From assembly GCA_036873135.1 (NCBI GenBank), contig JAPTYO010000015.1, forward strand, positions 1,944,839 through 2,008,838: a stretch of 64,000 nt of DNA, in the 5' to 3' direction. The position numbers and the translations under genes were made by a program. Shown here in pieces: positions 33,535 to 43,875 of this stretch. Every line of letters begins with the position of its first letter. Positions within the stretch are counted from its first letter, which is position 1. The notes beneath the pieces are model-generated. The model saw only the letters and a list, made by a program, of their open reading frames with translations, did no database searches and had not been told where the DNA came from. Source of the DNA: Clarkia xantiana subsp. parviflora. Lineage: Eukaryota; Streptophyta; Magnoliopsida; Myrtales; Onagraceae.

Positions 33535-36500
33535 TCTCTACTATCAAGTGGAGTCGAACTCCAGCTCCTCCGATCCGACTTCTTCATCCAAGCGACCAGC
33601 GTGTATTTCCTCTTCGACCTCAAGTCTGAGGGCTAAGAATTTGTTGGCGCTATGCCCCCAGGCTTTATGGTACTCACACCATCCCTCCAACTCTGCTCCT
33701 ATGAAAGCCCTTGATGTCTCCGGGGGTGGTGGAATCCGTTCATAGATGACTGCATTGTATAGCTCTCCAATTTCACTCCTTAGAGGTGTGAAATGTACTG
33801 TCCTGCCATTGCTGAGCCTGTAGTAGCTCCTTTCTTCTTCCTCTTCTATCTGTATGGCTTGCCACAGCTTATGGTTGAACTCTTCGACTGATTCGACTGA
33901 TTCTATGGCAGCAATGCCCTTCTGTCCCCAAAATTATTCATCGGCGTTCCTCCCTAGGTTCCTGAAGAAGGCTCTTACGAATTCATTCTTGGTCGTTTTG
34001 AGCTCTGCCGCAACTGTCCCTAGCCTTACGAAATCACTCTTTATCAGCTCATCTTCTTTTTGCTGGATTTCCTCCAAGCTTTCTCGGTTCGCCCTTCTTT
34101 CTTTCTTTCCTCCCTTGCATCTTTTCCACGTCTTCCACATCCTGCTCTTGGTGCTCCCGTCTCTTCCTTTTCATAAAAACCTGTCTTGTCATGTTCAGAA
34201 TGTGGGTTATAGCTCCCTTCATCGCCCCCACTATGGTACTCCAGCCTTGACTTGTCTTTCCTTTCGGATTTCCTCTTGTTGTCTCCACGAAAGCAATGGG
34301 TAGTCCTTGTTGTGCCCTCTTTCTCATGGCGTTCAGGTAGCATTTCCTTGACGCTACTTGGTATCCCAGTACCTCTACTATGCCATTTGGCGTCAGGAAC
34401 TTCATCTTTTGATGGACAGTTGATGGGACTATGTGGTTTGGGTTGATGGTTGTGCGACCCAATATTCCGTTATAGGATCCCAATTCTTCGACCACCACAA
34501 ATGTTACTTTCAAGTGGAGTTGTGTCCATCCTTCGCCTAAGGTCACGGGGAGGGTGATTATTCTGAGAGCGAATGTTGTTGCTCATGCGAAGCTCACCAA
34601 CGGGAAGTTAACAGGCCTGAGGTCTTGCTCTGTTTTTCCTATTGCTCTTATCACATTGATATGAAGGATGTCGGTGGAGCTGCCCTCATCCACTAGCATT
34701 CTTCTCACGTTGCAACCCGCGATATCCATCGTGATTACCAAGGCATCGTCATGTGGATAGACCACATACTTCAAGTCTTCATCCGAGAATGTTATCTTCA
34801 TATTCTCGACCGGCCTTTGGCGTTTCCCGAATGGTGGCATTTCATTGACCTGGGCCACATATACCTCTCTTGAGTTGGAGGCTTATATATAATATAATAA
34901 TCTAATTTCTTTAGGAACTCCGAATTTTCTCAACTAATTTTATGAAATCATTTTATCAAATAAAGTTCATCAATCCAATTTCCGGGTTGATTTAAATAGG
35001 ACTGTGAAAGCATGGTCTATTTTTACACTCCGGGAACCCGGAAAGGTACTTTCGGAACACCAATAGGCATAAACCCGCTGCTAGACTGCCGTGGATGACG
35101 TTGATGGTCAGTTTTCTGTTTTGTTGGGGAGGGAAGTCCTCCATTTTCTCTTTTCCCTTGCCCTTGCCGGTGTACCTCAGTTGAGACTCCTATCTCTTTT
35201 TCTTTCATCTTTCAAAAAATTCTTTAGCATGCCCTCTTGGATGAGGTTTTCAATGTCCCATTGCAGGTGGAAGCAATTGTCTGTGTGGTGTCTGTCGGCA
35301 TTATGGTATTCACACCAATGCTCGATGTTATTTCCCATCCTTGTCTTTCTTTTCTCCACCGGTGGTGCCCACAAGTTGAGCCTCTTCATCTCTTGTAGGA
35401 TGACTGAGGCTTCCCTTGTGAGGGGGTGAAGACGATGTTATGGATGCCTTGAGGCCTTTGCTGCTCATTTGCTCTTGTTCCTCCCTAGGGAGTCCATGCT
35501 TGTCTTATCGGGGCCTGCTGTTGGTGCTGGGGCTGTTGAGGCTTTCCCTTTGTTGGTTTGTTATCATTTGCCTGTGCTTCATAACCTTTCTTTCGATTTG
35601 AGCCGGCGCACTCCAAATCGATATAAGCTTTTACTCTCTCAGCCATTTCTTCCAGTGAGTTGATTGGCATTACCTTCACGTAGTCCGCCAGAGGTGCCCC
35701 CCGACGTCCCAGATTTCTTACGAAGGCCCGAACTATCTCTCCTTCAGATAACACTGTTGCTATGTCGGAGATGTTCTAGTTGAACCTCGTGTAGTACCTT
35801 GCCAAACTTTCATCGTACCCTTGCTTTACATCATCCAGTGCAGAGTCTCCCTTTAGGAGCTGCCTTTCCCCTAAGTATTGTTGGATAAACTTGTCCTTCA
35901 AGTCTCCCCATGAGGTGATCGACCCCTGAGGCAGACTGAAGAACCAGTATGAGGCATTTCCTGCCAGAGTTGAGGGGAATAGCATTGCATAATGGTCTTC
36001 AACCGTCGTTCTTCCCAAGAGGGATGATTCGTGCTTCTGGATATGTTGTATTGGGTCTCCTTTTCCAACATAGTCCGGGATCTGATGAGCCGTGACGTTC
36101 GGCGGAACCATTACATTGATCAGCTCCTAGTGAAAGGGTGTGAGGCCCTGTCTCTCATTTTGTGCATAGCTCTTCCCTTCGAATCTTTGATCTTCTTGGC
36201 AATCAACTCTTCAATTTTCTCCTTAGTGAATGACATTGCTTCTATGTTCTACTGCCTTACATTTTGGGGGCCAATATTTTGTTGGTTGTTCTGAGGCTCG
36301 GCATATCCTTGACCGTTTTGAGGTCCAGCATATCATTGGCCGTTCTAGGGTGCCGCATATCCTTAACCGTTGTCAGCCTGGTAGTTATTGTTCATTTGCT
36401 GGTAATATCCCCTTCCCTGGGGTTGCCGATTCATTGAGTTAGAATATGCCTTCCTATGTCCTCCCATCGACCTTGGAGGTGACGCTTGGTGCCTTGGTTG

Positions 36501-36833
36501 TTCCTGCCTTACGTGCGCCCTTAGACGTTCCCTTCTTTCTATCATTTCCTCTAATGCTGCGATTAATTCAGGAGTGATGTTGTATATTCTTGCTTGTTGG
36601 GGTGGCTGAGGTTGTGGTTGGTTCACCGTTGCTTCTGGGCGATCATTGGTTAAGGAGTGTGATTCCTTAGGAGGTGGATGTTCCTTGTTTCTTGCTCCCT
36701 CCCGTTCACTTTAGATGGTTGCTTGATGGCTGACCACCGGAACTTGCCTATTCCCTCCGGGTGGTGGTTGGTTGTTTTCTCCCGTGGGTGGTTGTCTGCT
36801 CGGCCCCCCAACTTGCCTCCTTGTTGATGCCAT
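33535..36833 (-). pseudogene. Element G Gag-PR-Gag' region, decayed
   Basis: It starts at an ATG at 36833 (MASTRRQVGGPSRQPPTGEN) with an early stop near 36713. Retrotrans_gag is clear at 36111-35485 (SYWFFSLPQGSITSWGDLKD, then VRAFVRNLG). A C-x2-H-x4-H-x4-C motif, CEYHNADRHHTDNC, lies near 35310. The protease region at 34858-34583 has MLVDEGSSTDIL, where relatives have VDGGSS. After it, around 34000-33540, comes a second gag C-terminal block (FVRAFFRNLGR) and a second zinc motif, WCEYHKAWGHSANKF, with the final Cys changed to Phe. There is no RT or integrase. An unrelated insert of about 150 bp lies near 34885-35035, and several stops make it inactive. Confidence 0.82.
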
Positions 36834-36870
36834 CGATCGCAAGTAGTAGCAACGTGCTTCTTGTTCGAGT

Positions 36871-36887
36871 CCAGTAGACGGCGCCAG
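36871..36887 (-). promoter_or_regulatory. Element G primer-binding site
   Basis: The minus strand reads CTGGCGCCGTCTACTGG next to the LTR, a variant of the TTGGCGCCGTCTGTGGG site of the other elements. Confidence 0.8.
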
Positions 36888-37630
36888 TGTTTACACACGA
36901 GTGTTTTTCGTGGGCTTCTCCTTTTTGATCTTCTCCATAATGGGCTTATTCTTTCCGATCTTCTCCTTCTTGGGATCTTTCGTTCTCGGATCCTCTTCTT
37001 CTTTCCTCGCTTACCTGCAAAAGGGCACCGGGGGTCCCGGTAAGCCCACTCCGAAGCTTAAGTCAGTGAGAGCTTCTAGAGAGAGGGTAAGCTTAGAGAG
37101 AGAGTGATTACCTTCAAATGAGGGGATGAGCTCTCTATTTATAGAGTTTCTATTAGACAGCCTCGGTTCCAGTGGTTCTCTGGTCCGGTTATGGTAGTTT
37201 CGTAATATGAGTTGGCATTGACCGTAAATAAGGTGCCTTTGACCCCGGTTCGACCGTAAATGAGTTTATCACGATCAAGTGTAAGTGTGTGGCCTCTAAG
37301 GGTAAGCCCCAGGCGAAATATCGTCCAGGGGTAGGGGTCCAGACGGTGGAGGCTCGTCCGGACGGATGGGGTACCTGGAGGGGTATCCCCAATATCTTGC
37401 TCGGGTAACCCGAGCAGGGGGACCTTGCTTGGGTAACCCAAGCAATGGTCCCTTTGGTTGCCCCCGGGTGGTCTTTCCACCCCGGGTCTTGCCGAGTGGA
37501 TTTCGCCACTCGGGGTGTTTTCGGGCCTATGTGATGGGCCTCGGGTGTCCGTGTTCCAAGTCTCGAATTATATTCGATTATGGCCCATTTATCGGGTCCA
37601 ATTAATAATGGCTTGGGCGTATATCCACCA
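36888..37630 (-). mobile_element. Element G 5' LTR
   Basis: This 743-bp LTR runs TGGTGGATATACGCCC ... TGTAAACA on the minus strand. A TATAAATAG box is on the minus strand near 37135-37144. U3 (37390-37520) holds palindromes TGCTCGGGTAACCCGAGCA and TTGCTTGGGTAACCCAAGCA and a CCGAGTGG/CCACTCGG hairpin. Confidence 0.85.
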
Positions 37631-38037
37631 AATATATTGTTACCTAGAATAAAAATTAAAATATGGTAAACAATATAATTTAATAATATGACCAAAATTT
37701 TGTTTGCTTAGAGACTAATATATTAAAAAATTTACCTTGTAATTTACCTAAAATTTTCGCCACAAACAACTAATTGGGAACAAGTGGTCAAAATTTAAGA
37801 TCAAATTTTAATAAGATCTACAATCCAATGTTTGATTTTGATAAATAACATCATTTTCTTGAAGATCATGAACATCGAATTTCCTTAAGAACATCATGAA
37901 AATTTCGGAACATCAACATCATAAAAATTCGAAATTTTAAATCTTTTTCTCATTTAAAATTTTCGGTCCTAATTTAAATTTTCAAGAAACACCAATTTAT
38001 CAAAATCATGAACTCCTAACACATGCTCTGATACCAC
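37631..38037 (-). other. Copia N leader with primer-binding site
   Basis: AT-rich sequence homologous to the leader after LTR O. GCTCTGATACCA near 38025-38036 is the minus-strand primer-binding site TGGTATCAGAGC. Element G's LTR interrupts it on the left. Confidence 0.75.
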
Positions 38038-38638
38038 TATTAGATTACGGGGAGTAATCACTACGGAAACTAAATCATGGTATATGCTAGTAATCGAAAT
38101 TACGCAGCGGAAGATTCACACATACCTCTACAGTTATCCGTAGACCCAAGATCTTCGCAGAAGGGAGTTCACGATCCTCCGGTCGGCACCCGTAGGGGTT
38201 CTTGTGAAGGAAGCCCTACGTGGTATATTCTCAACAGCAAAGCCTCTGATCGATTCTTGGCAATGAAAAGATCTCCGGAGTGTTTGCTCGAAGGAAAATT
38301 GGCACACCCTTGGTGTTTGGTATGGTTCGGCCGATGTAGGTGTTTCTGGGGGAAGGGTTTTCTCTCAGAACACCATTTAAAGGGAATTGTGATTAACCCT
38401 AATAAAACCCCTAACTCCCCATATATATAGGAGGAGTAAAGTGGACAAAAGTCCGCTTTAACTCCACCCTAATTTCGGGCGGCCATGTATAGTATAGGGA
38501 GGCCCAATTTTGGGCCTCTCATGTCAGTTGGGATTTGGGTCTGGCCCAATGTCCTAAAGCGACATGTACCCAATTAACTTAGGTAAAGTATACATATAAT
38601 GGGCTACCATTTACGGCGCCCATCACCATATGCTTACA
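38038..38638 (-). mobile_element. Copia N 5' LTR
   Basis: This 601-bp minus-strand member of the TGTTAGCATATGGTGA LTR family has terminal bases slightly worn (TGTAAGC..., ...TAATA). It cannot pair with LTR M at 22972, which is in the opposite orientation. Confidence 0.82.
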
Positions 38639-40206
38639 GTTGATTGTATGTGTCTACGTTGATGAACTTGTAATTTTCCTAAGTTATAGAAAGAGTTTAT
38701 GGAGCTTAAGACACATGAGTTTGAGATGACAGACATGCGAAGTTTCACTACTTTCTGGGTCTAGAAGTTAAGCAAAGTGAATAGGTTATTATTAAGTGTA
38801 CATGTGAGTGGGTTGTACCACATTGGTTAGATTGAAGAATTAGAACACTATATAAGCTTGGTGGGCTACTCCTACTATTACCAATTGGTTTTAGTATGGA
38901 AGCTCAATGGACTTATGTAGTGAGCCTGGGCTCTCTCCCCGGTTTTAATCTCTCAACAACTGGTATCAGAGTCGGTGGCTCGGTCCAGGAAGTGGCAAAA
39001 AGTCCAAAGTGGTGAGTCCCAGTGTAAGGGCGGCGACACGTGGTACATGCTATTTCGAGTTTGTGCTTTGGCTCGGTGCATGACGTGACTGTTTAGGGGC
39101 TGGTTTGAAAATTCCACAGTTTGGTGTCGAACTTCCGGTTAGTTGGGAGCTAGGATGTGGGTAGACTTCCGGATGAGGGGAAGCTAAGGCAGACTCACAT
39201 GTAAGTAGGAGATTGTTAAGTGTACATGTGAGTGGGTTGTACCACATCGGTTAGATTGAAGAGTTGGAACATTATATTAGCTTGGTGAGCTACTCCTACT
39301 ATTACCAAATTGTTTTATTATGGAATCTCAGTGGGCTTATGTAGTGGGCATGGGCTCGCTCCCTAGTTTTAATCTCTCAACAAGTATTTTTATGTCTCAA
39401 ATGAAGTATGATAATTATACACTCAAAATGTTTAAAATGGATGAATTCAACTATGCGAGCACATAAATAGAGTTAGGAAATAAATTTACAATGGAAGGAT
39501 CAGGGGCAAAACTAGATAAAACTCTTTATAGACAGTTAATTCTGAGCTTGATATACCTGACTGTTACACTTCCTAATATCCAATATGTTGTGAGTTTGGT
39601 CAGTAGATACATGGAGATCACATTGAGATACATGTATTTGCTGCCAATCACATTCTCATATATTTACAAGGAGCTAAGGAGATGAGTTTGCATAATAAGG
39701 CCACGAAAAATTAAGCTTTTATTGCCTATTCTGATAGTGATTTTGCAAGATCAAATGATGGTTGGAGAAGCACAGCTGGGTATATTATTATGATGAGTGG
39801 AGTTGCAGTATCTTAGTCACCAAAGAAGCAACTCATTGTCACACTGTCAAGCACAACAACTAAATATGTTGCTGGTTCAAGTTGTGGATGCCATGTGATC
39901 TAGATGAGAAGAATCATTGAATTTTTGCAGCAAAAACAGGACGGGGTAGTTATCCTATACTATGATAATGCATATGCAATCAAACTCTCCAAAAATCCAG
40001 TTGTGTATGAAAAAAGTAATAGTATATAAAAGTGAAGAGATTCCTCTTAAGAGATTTGTGGAAAAATGTTCAAGTAGTGTATTGCTGAACTGAAGACCAA
40101 CCAAGTAGCCACATCTTCACTAAAAGAGATCCGTGTTTGAAGTTCTTAGGAGTTGTCCTAGTGTGATCAAACTGAATTTGATACAACAAAGTTTTAGGAG
40201 AGGCAG
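38639..40206 (+). pseudogene. Copia L reverse transcriptase-RNase H relic
   Basis: The plus strand encodes IVCVYVDELVIF, the copia RT catalytic YVDD region with the last Asp changed to Glu. THEFEMTDM follows, and after the TRIM insert come FMSQMKYDN and VSLVSRYME. RNase H follows with YSDSDFARSNDGWRSTAGYI, SPKKQLIVTLSS and YYDNAYAIKLSKNP. Multiple stops and frame changes make it non-functional. It ends in a TTTTAGGAGAGGCAG purine tract at the LTR. Confidence 0.85.
38790..39382 (+). mobile_element. TRIM-like miniature LTR retrotransposon
   Basis: Two direct repeats of about 168 bp flank an internal region of about 250 bp. The left repeat is 38790-38958 (TATTAAGTGTACATGTGAGT ... TCTCAACA) and the right repeat about 39214-39382 (TGTTAAGTGTACATGTGAGT ... 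TCTCAACA). CTGGTATCAGAGTCGGTGG follows the left repeat as a tRNA-Met primer-binding site, and GTAAGTAGGAGAT precedes the right one as a purine tract. It has no coding capacity and is inserted in the copia L RT relic. A clean 5-bp target duplication is not visible. Confidence 0.8.
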
Positions 40207-40459
40207 TGTTGGAGTTGTATCGAAGAAACTTGGAAATGAAGTTTGAAGTTGGTTAAGTTAGTTGAGATCTGTCTGTCAGATCAGGTTTGGTCTAGAAGTT
40301 GGTTCGGCAGCCTATTCAGTCGAGATCATGGATCTAATTTTAGATTTTTAGTTTAGCTAAGTTGAGACTTAATAGATGATGTCCAGTGATTAGTTACTTG
40401 TTAGGTTTTTAGTTGCTCAATTTCTTCCGTTCCTATCTTTCTATTTAAGAAATTAATAA
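40207..40459 (+). repeat. Copia L 3' LTR, first part
   Basis: It begins TGTTGGAGTTGTATCG after the purine tract. It continues at 41299-41357 and 52120-52192 after removal of the foldback element and element K, giving about 384 bp in all and ending near ATCCAAC. Confidence 0.75.
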
Positions 40460-41289
40460 GGGTTAAAAGTCCTTTTGGTACCACATGTTTGCAAAAATTG
40501 CACTGTTCATACCACTAGTATTTTTTCGTACCGAATTGGTACCATATGTTTCCAAACCTTACTGTTTTGGTACCTCCGTTAGGGTTCCGTAAAAAACGGC
40601 CGTTAAATGGCATGTGCCATGCACGTGACCAGCCCAAAACTTTCAATTTTATTACAATTTAGTCCATCTAATACATCCCTAACTTTTATTTTGTTCAATT
40701 TATTCCTAAAACTTCAAAACCAAACCATTTTCCCAAATTGACCTAGCCGGACTTAGCCTATGGCTAGGTCCGACCCTGGGTCATGGTCGCCGGACCCAGG
40801 CGACCCCGACCCAGGGTCGGACCTAGCCCTAGACTAGGTCCGGCTAGGTCAATTGGGACCTAGCCCCAATTGAGTTAAATTGGGGCTAGGTCCAATTGAC
40901 CTAGCTGGACCTAGCTTAGGGCTAGGTCCAACCCTGGGTCAGGGTCCCCTGGGTCCGGTGACCCCGACCCAGGGTCGGACCTATCCCTAGGCTAGTTCCG
41001 GCTAGGTCAATTTGGGGAAATGGTTTGATTTTAAAGTTTTAGGACTAAATTGAACAAAATAAAAGTTAGTGATGTATTAGATGGACTAAATTGTAACAAA
41101 ATTGAAAGTTTTGGGCTGGTCACGTGCATGGCACATGCCATTTAACGGCCGTTTTTGACGGAACCCTAACGGAGGTACCAAAACAGTAAGGTTTGGAAAC
41201 ATATGGTACCAATTCGGTACGAATAAATACTAGTGGTATGAAAAGTGTAATTTTTGCAAACATGTAGTACCAAAAGGACCTTTAACCCC
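40460..41289. mobile_element. Mutator-like foldback (MITE-type) element 2
   Basis: 830 bp with inverted arms of about 280 bp each, nearly the whole element. It starts GGGTTAAAAGTCCTTTTGG and ends in the matching CTTTAACCCC. A perfect 9-bp duplication AATTAATAA flanks it (40451-40459 and 41290-41298), as in Mutator-like elements. The centre has additional inverted copies of a GACCTAGCCGGAC-like word. No transposase is present. It is inserted in the copia L LTR. Confidence 0.92.
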
Positions 41290-41357
41290 AATTAATAATT
41301 ATACTTCCTTTACATGGAGATGAAGAAATACAGTGTTTTCCTTTGTTCAATACACAC

Positions 41358-42332
41358 TGTTAAGTTATGAGATTTAGGTCAACGGGGTGTCGGCTTTGAT
41401 CTCACTCCTTATGGGGGATGTGTATGATCCGGTCTTCTCAAGTCGCCTTGTCTTTTCCTATGTCCTTCTTCCGTTCCTTCTTCCTTTGGTTCCTTCTCTT
41501 CTTCTCTCCCTTCGCCCTGCAAAAGGGGCAATACCAGACACGGAGGAGGGGGGGGTGGTGCCTGGTGAACCCTCTCCGATGCCTAAGTCAGAACTATACT
41601 TCTAGAGAGATAAAGCTAGAGAGATGTCAGAGCTAAATTATCCAAATAGCCAAGATGATGAAATGAGTTGTGAAGGTGGGGTATTTATAGGCAACGGTGT
41701 CATTAGGGTGGCTTAATGACATCGTTAACCTCTAAACACAATTAATTAACCTTTAAGTATATAATTAAGACCTTAGGATTCGGAGGAGGTAGGCAGACTG
41801 GACCGAGCATGGGCGTCTGAGAGGGGTGTCGGGACCCTTGGGGGGGGAGGAATCCGACCCCCAAGGGTAGGGGTTGGGTGAGGGCACCCAACCCCTCCTA
41901 GGGAGGGTGGAGTTGGCCAACCCCATCCCTCCTAGGAGGGATCGGGTCAGCCGACCCGATCTCTCCTAGGAGAGATCGGGTTGGCCAACCCGATCTCTCC
42001 TAGGAGAGATCGGGTTGGCCGACCCGATCTCTCCTAGGAGAGATCGGGTCGGCTGACCCGATCTCTCCTAGGAGAGATCGGGTTGGTCCACCCGATCTCC
42101 CCTAGGGGAGATCGGGTTGGCTGACCCGATCTCCCCTAGGGGAGGTCGGGTGTGGCCACCCAACCTCACCTAGGTGAGTCCTTCGTTGTCGGACGGGCGC
42201 TTCGGCCCCGTCCGAGCCGTTGGTGTTCTCGCGAAGTGTCCGGGTTGAAGTTTCGATTTGCAATCATAAATGGGACGATAAAAATACAACGGTTCGGAGG
42301 TCAACGGGTTCAAATTGGGCGTATATCCATCA
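41358..42332 (-). repeat. Element K 3' LTR
   Basis: 975 bp, TGATGGATATACGCCC ... CTTAACA on the minus strand. A TATAAATA box is on the minus strand near 41680-41690. U3 (41885-42180) holds seven or more palindromes of GATCTCTCCTAGGAGAGATC type with CCTAGG centres. On the minus strand a GGGGGCATG purine tract just right of it marks the plus-strand primer. Confidence 0.95.
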
Positions 42333-43875
42333 CATGCCCCCGAGTCAACCAATGGCCTAACCCTTGATTGACTCTATTTTAGGATGGTATGACACGCGCA
42401 ATTTGAAACCGGGATTTTACCTTCTTTGTCTGAATGCTTGCTTACCCTTGGATGAGTGCCTCTGACTCTGCCCCCTGTCTAATGAGATAGAGGAATTGTA
42501 AACGTCAGAACAGTACGGACGTGTGCTTAGGCACGCGTCCGTCTGAGGCGGGAGTAATAAACTTATCTCTGCTACAGGTGTATACTCAAAAAATACATAC
42601 TTGCACCAGGGTGTGATACGAATGTAACTAAATAATTTACACTTCCAATTCATGCCGGAATTTCATCTAAGTGAGGAAAAATTAATTTTGGCCCAAAAAT
42701 TTTCCTAAGTATGAAATGCTCAAAAATAAAACTAACTTGATAATTCTCTAAGTATGGGAATATAGTTTAGCTATAGGTGAAAGGGATAAAAAAGATGATC
42801 TTTTCTTGGCCCTTAGATTTTACTTAAGGCTAGATGGATGGTGGTGATTAAAACCCCTAAAAAACCCTATCATCCTTTCAACATAAAAGAGGAGAGTTAG
42901 AGAAATACCTCCAATAGCCACCATAGCCACCATAGCCATCATCTTTCTTTTTCCACTCACCCTTGGAGAGCAAGGCAAGTTTGAGAGCACCCCCAAGGAG
43001 GAGGACCGGCCGGAATTTCCACCAAGGAGCTGAAATCCAGCCGGCCACCCAGCCAAGGCCGACGAGAAGTGGCCACCAGCACGGACGTGGACGACCGGTG
43101 GACCAGCAGCTCGGGACGGCGGCTCGTTTTCCGGCGACGACAGCTTTGAATCCAGCCGGGCTTGTCGACGGCGGGACCAGGCAGCTCCGGCGAGGTCAGG
43201 GGCGGATTCCGACGGCGGAAGGACAGCCGGGAACGACTCCGGCGACGACGGGGTTGGGGCTCCGGCGAGGGGCTGATTCTAATCGATTTCAAAATTCGAA
43301 TTCCGGACCCGTTTATCACATCGGGTCGGGTTTTCCGAAGGTCCGCTCTTTTCCTTTTCGTTGCCGTACCAAATGTCGATTTTTGAATCGTTGATATTTG
43401 ATTGCCGATGTTTGATTGCCGATGTTTGATTGCCGATGTTTGATTGCCGATGTTTGATTGAATGTGGGATTGCCGTAGATAACCGTTGGTAGTTGTGGAT
43501 TTTGGGGAAAACGTTTGCCGGTCGTCCGGATGTGGTTTCTTGTCCGATTGGGTTATTCCGGTCTTGAATTTGATGTCGTGCCGCCGTTGGTATATTAATC
43601 CTTGTTGGAGGGTATAATGGTAATTTTTTCCAAAAACCCGACCTTAGGCTTGGATAAAATTGTTTGACTTGGTCGTTGTAGTGTTCTTGACTTGTGCTGA
43701 CTATCTTTGCCGGGTGTCTTTGGATCTTTGATTGTTGTCGTTGATCGGGTGTCAGAGTATCTCCGGTTCTTCGGAAATTTCTCTTATCTTGATATCCATC
43801 GTGTCGTGGCAGGTACTATACTCTTGGTGGTGTCCACGTACGCAGACCCTTCAGAGACGCCGTATTCTCCGAAGG
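42333..43875 (+). other. Element K region upstream of the antisense gene
   Basis: About 1.5 kb between the LTR and the antisense ATG, partly shared with E. Bases 42960-43390 are GC-rich with fortuitous open frames. 43390-43460 has a short TGATTGCCGATGTT tandem repeat. It probably contains the promoter and 5' UTR of the antisense gene, but I see no decisive TATA box. Confidence 0.45.

Noticed and set aside
22972..38638. Pairing copia LTRs M and N as the ends of one 15-kb element
   Set aside because: They are inverted relative to each other and each is followed by its own primer-binding site.
42820..43394. GC-rich ORFs on both strands upstream of K's antisense gene
   Set aside because: Overlapping frames on both strands without recognisable domains; more likely 5' UTR or promoter sequence.
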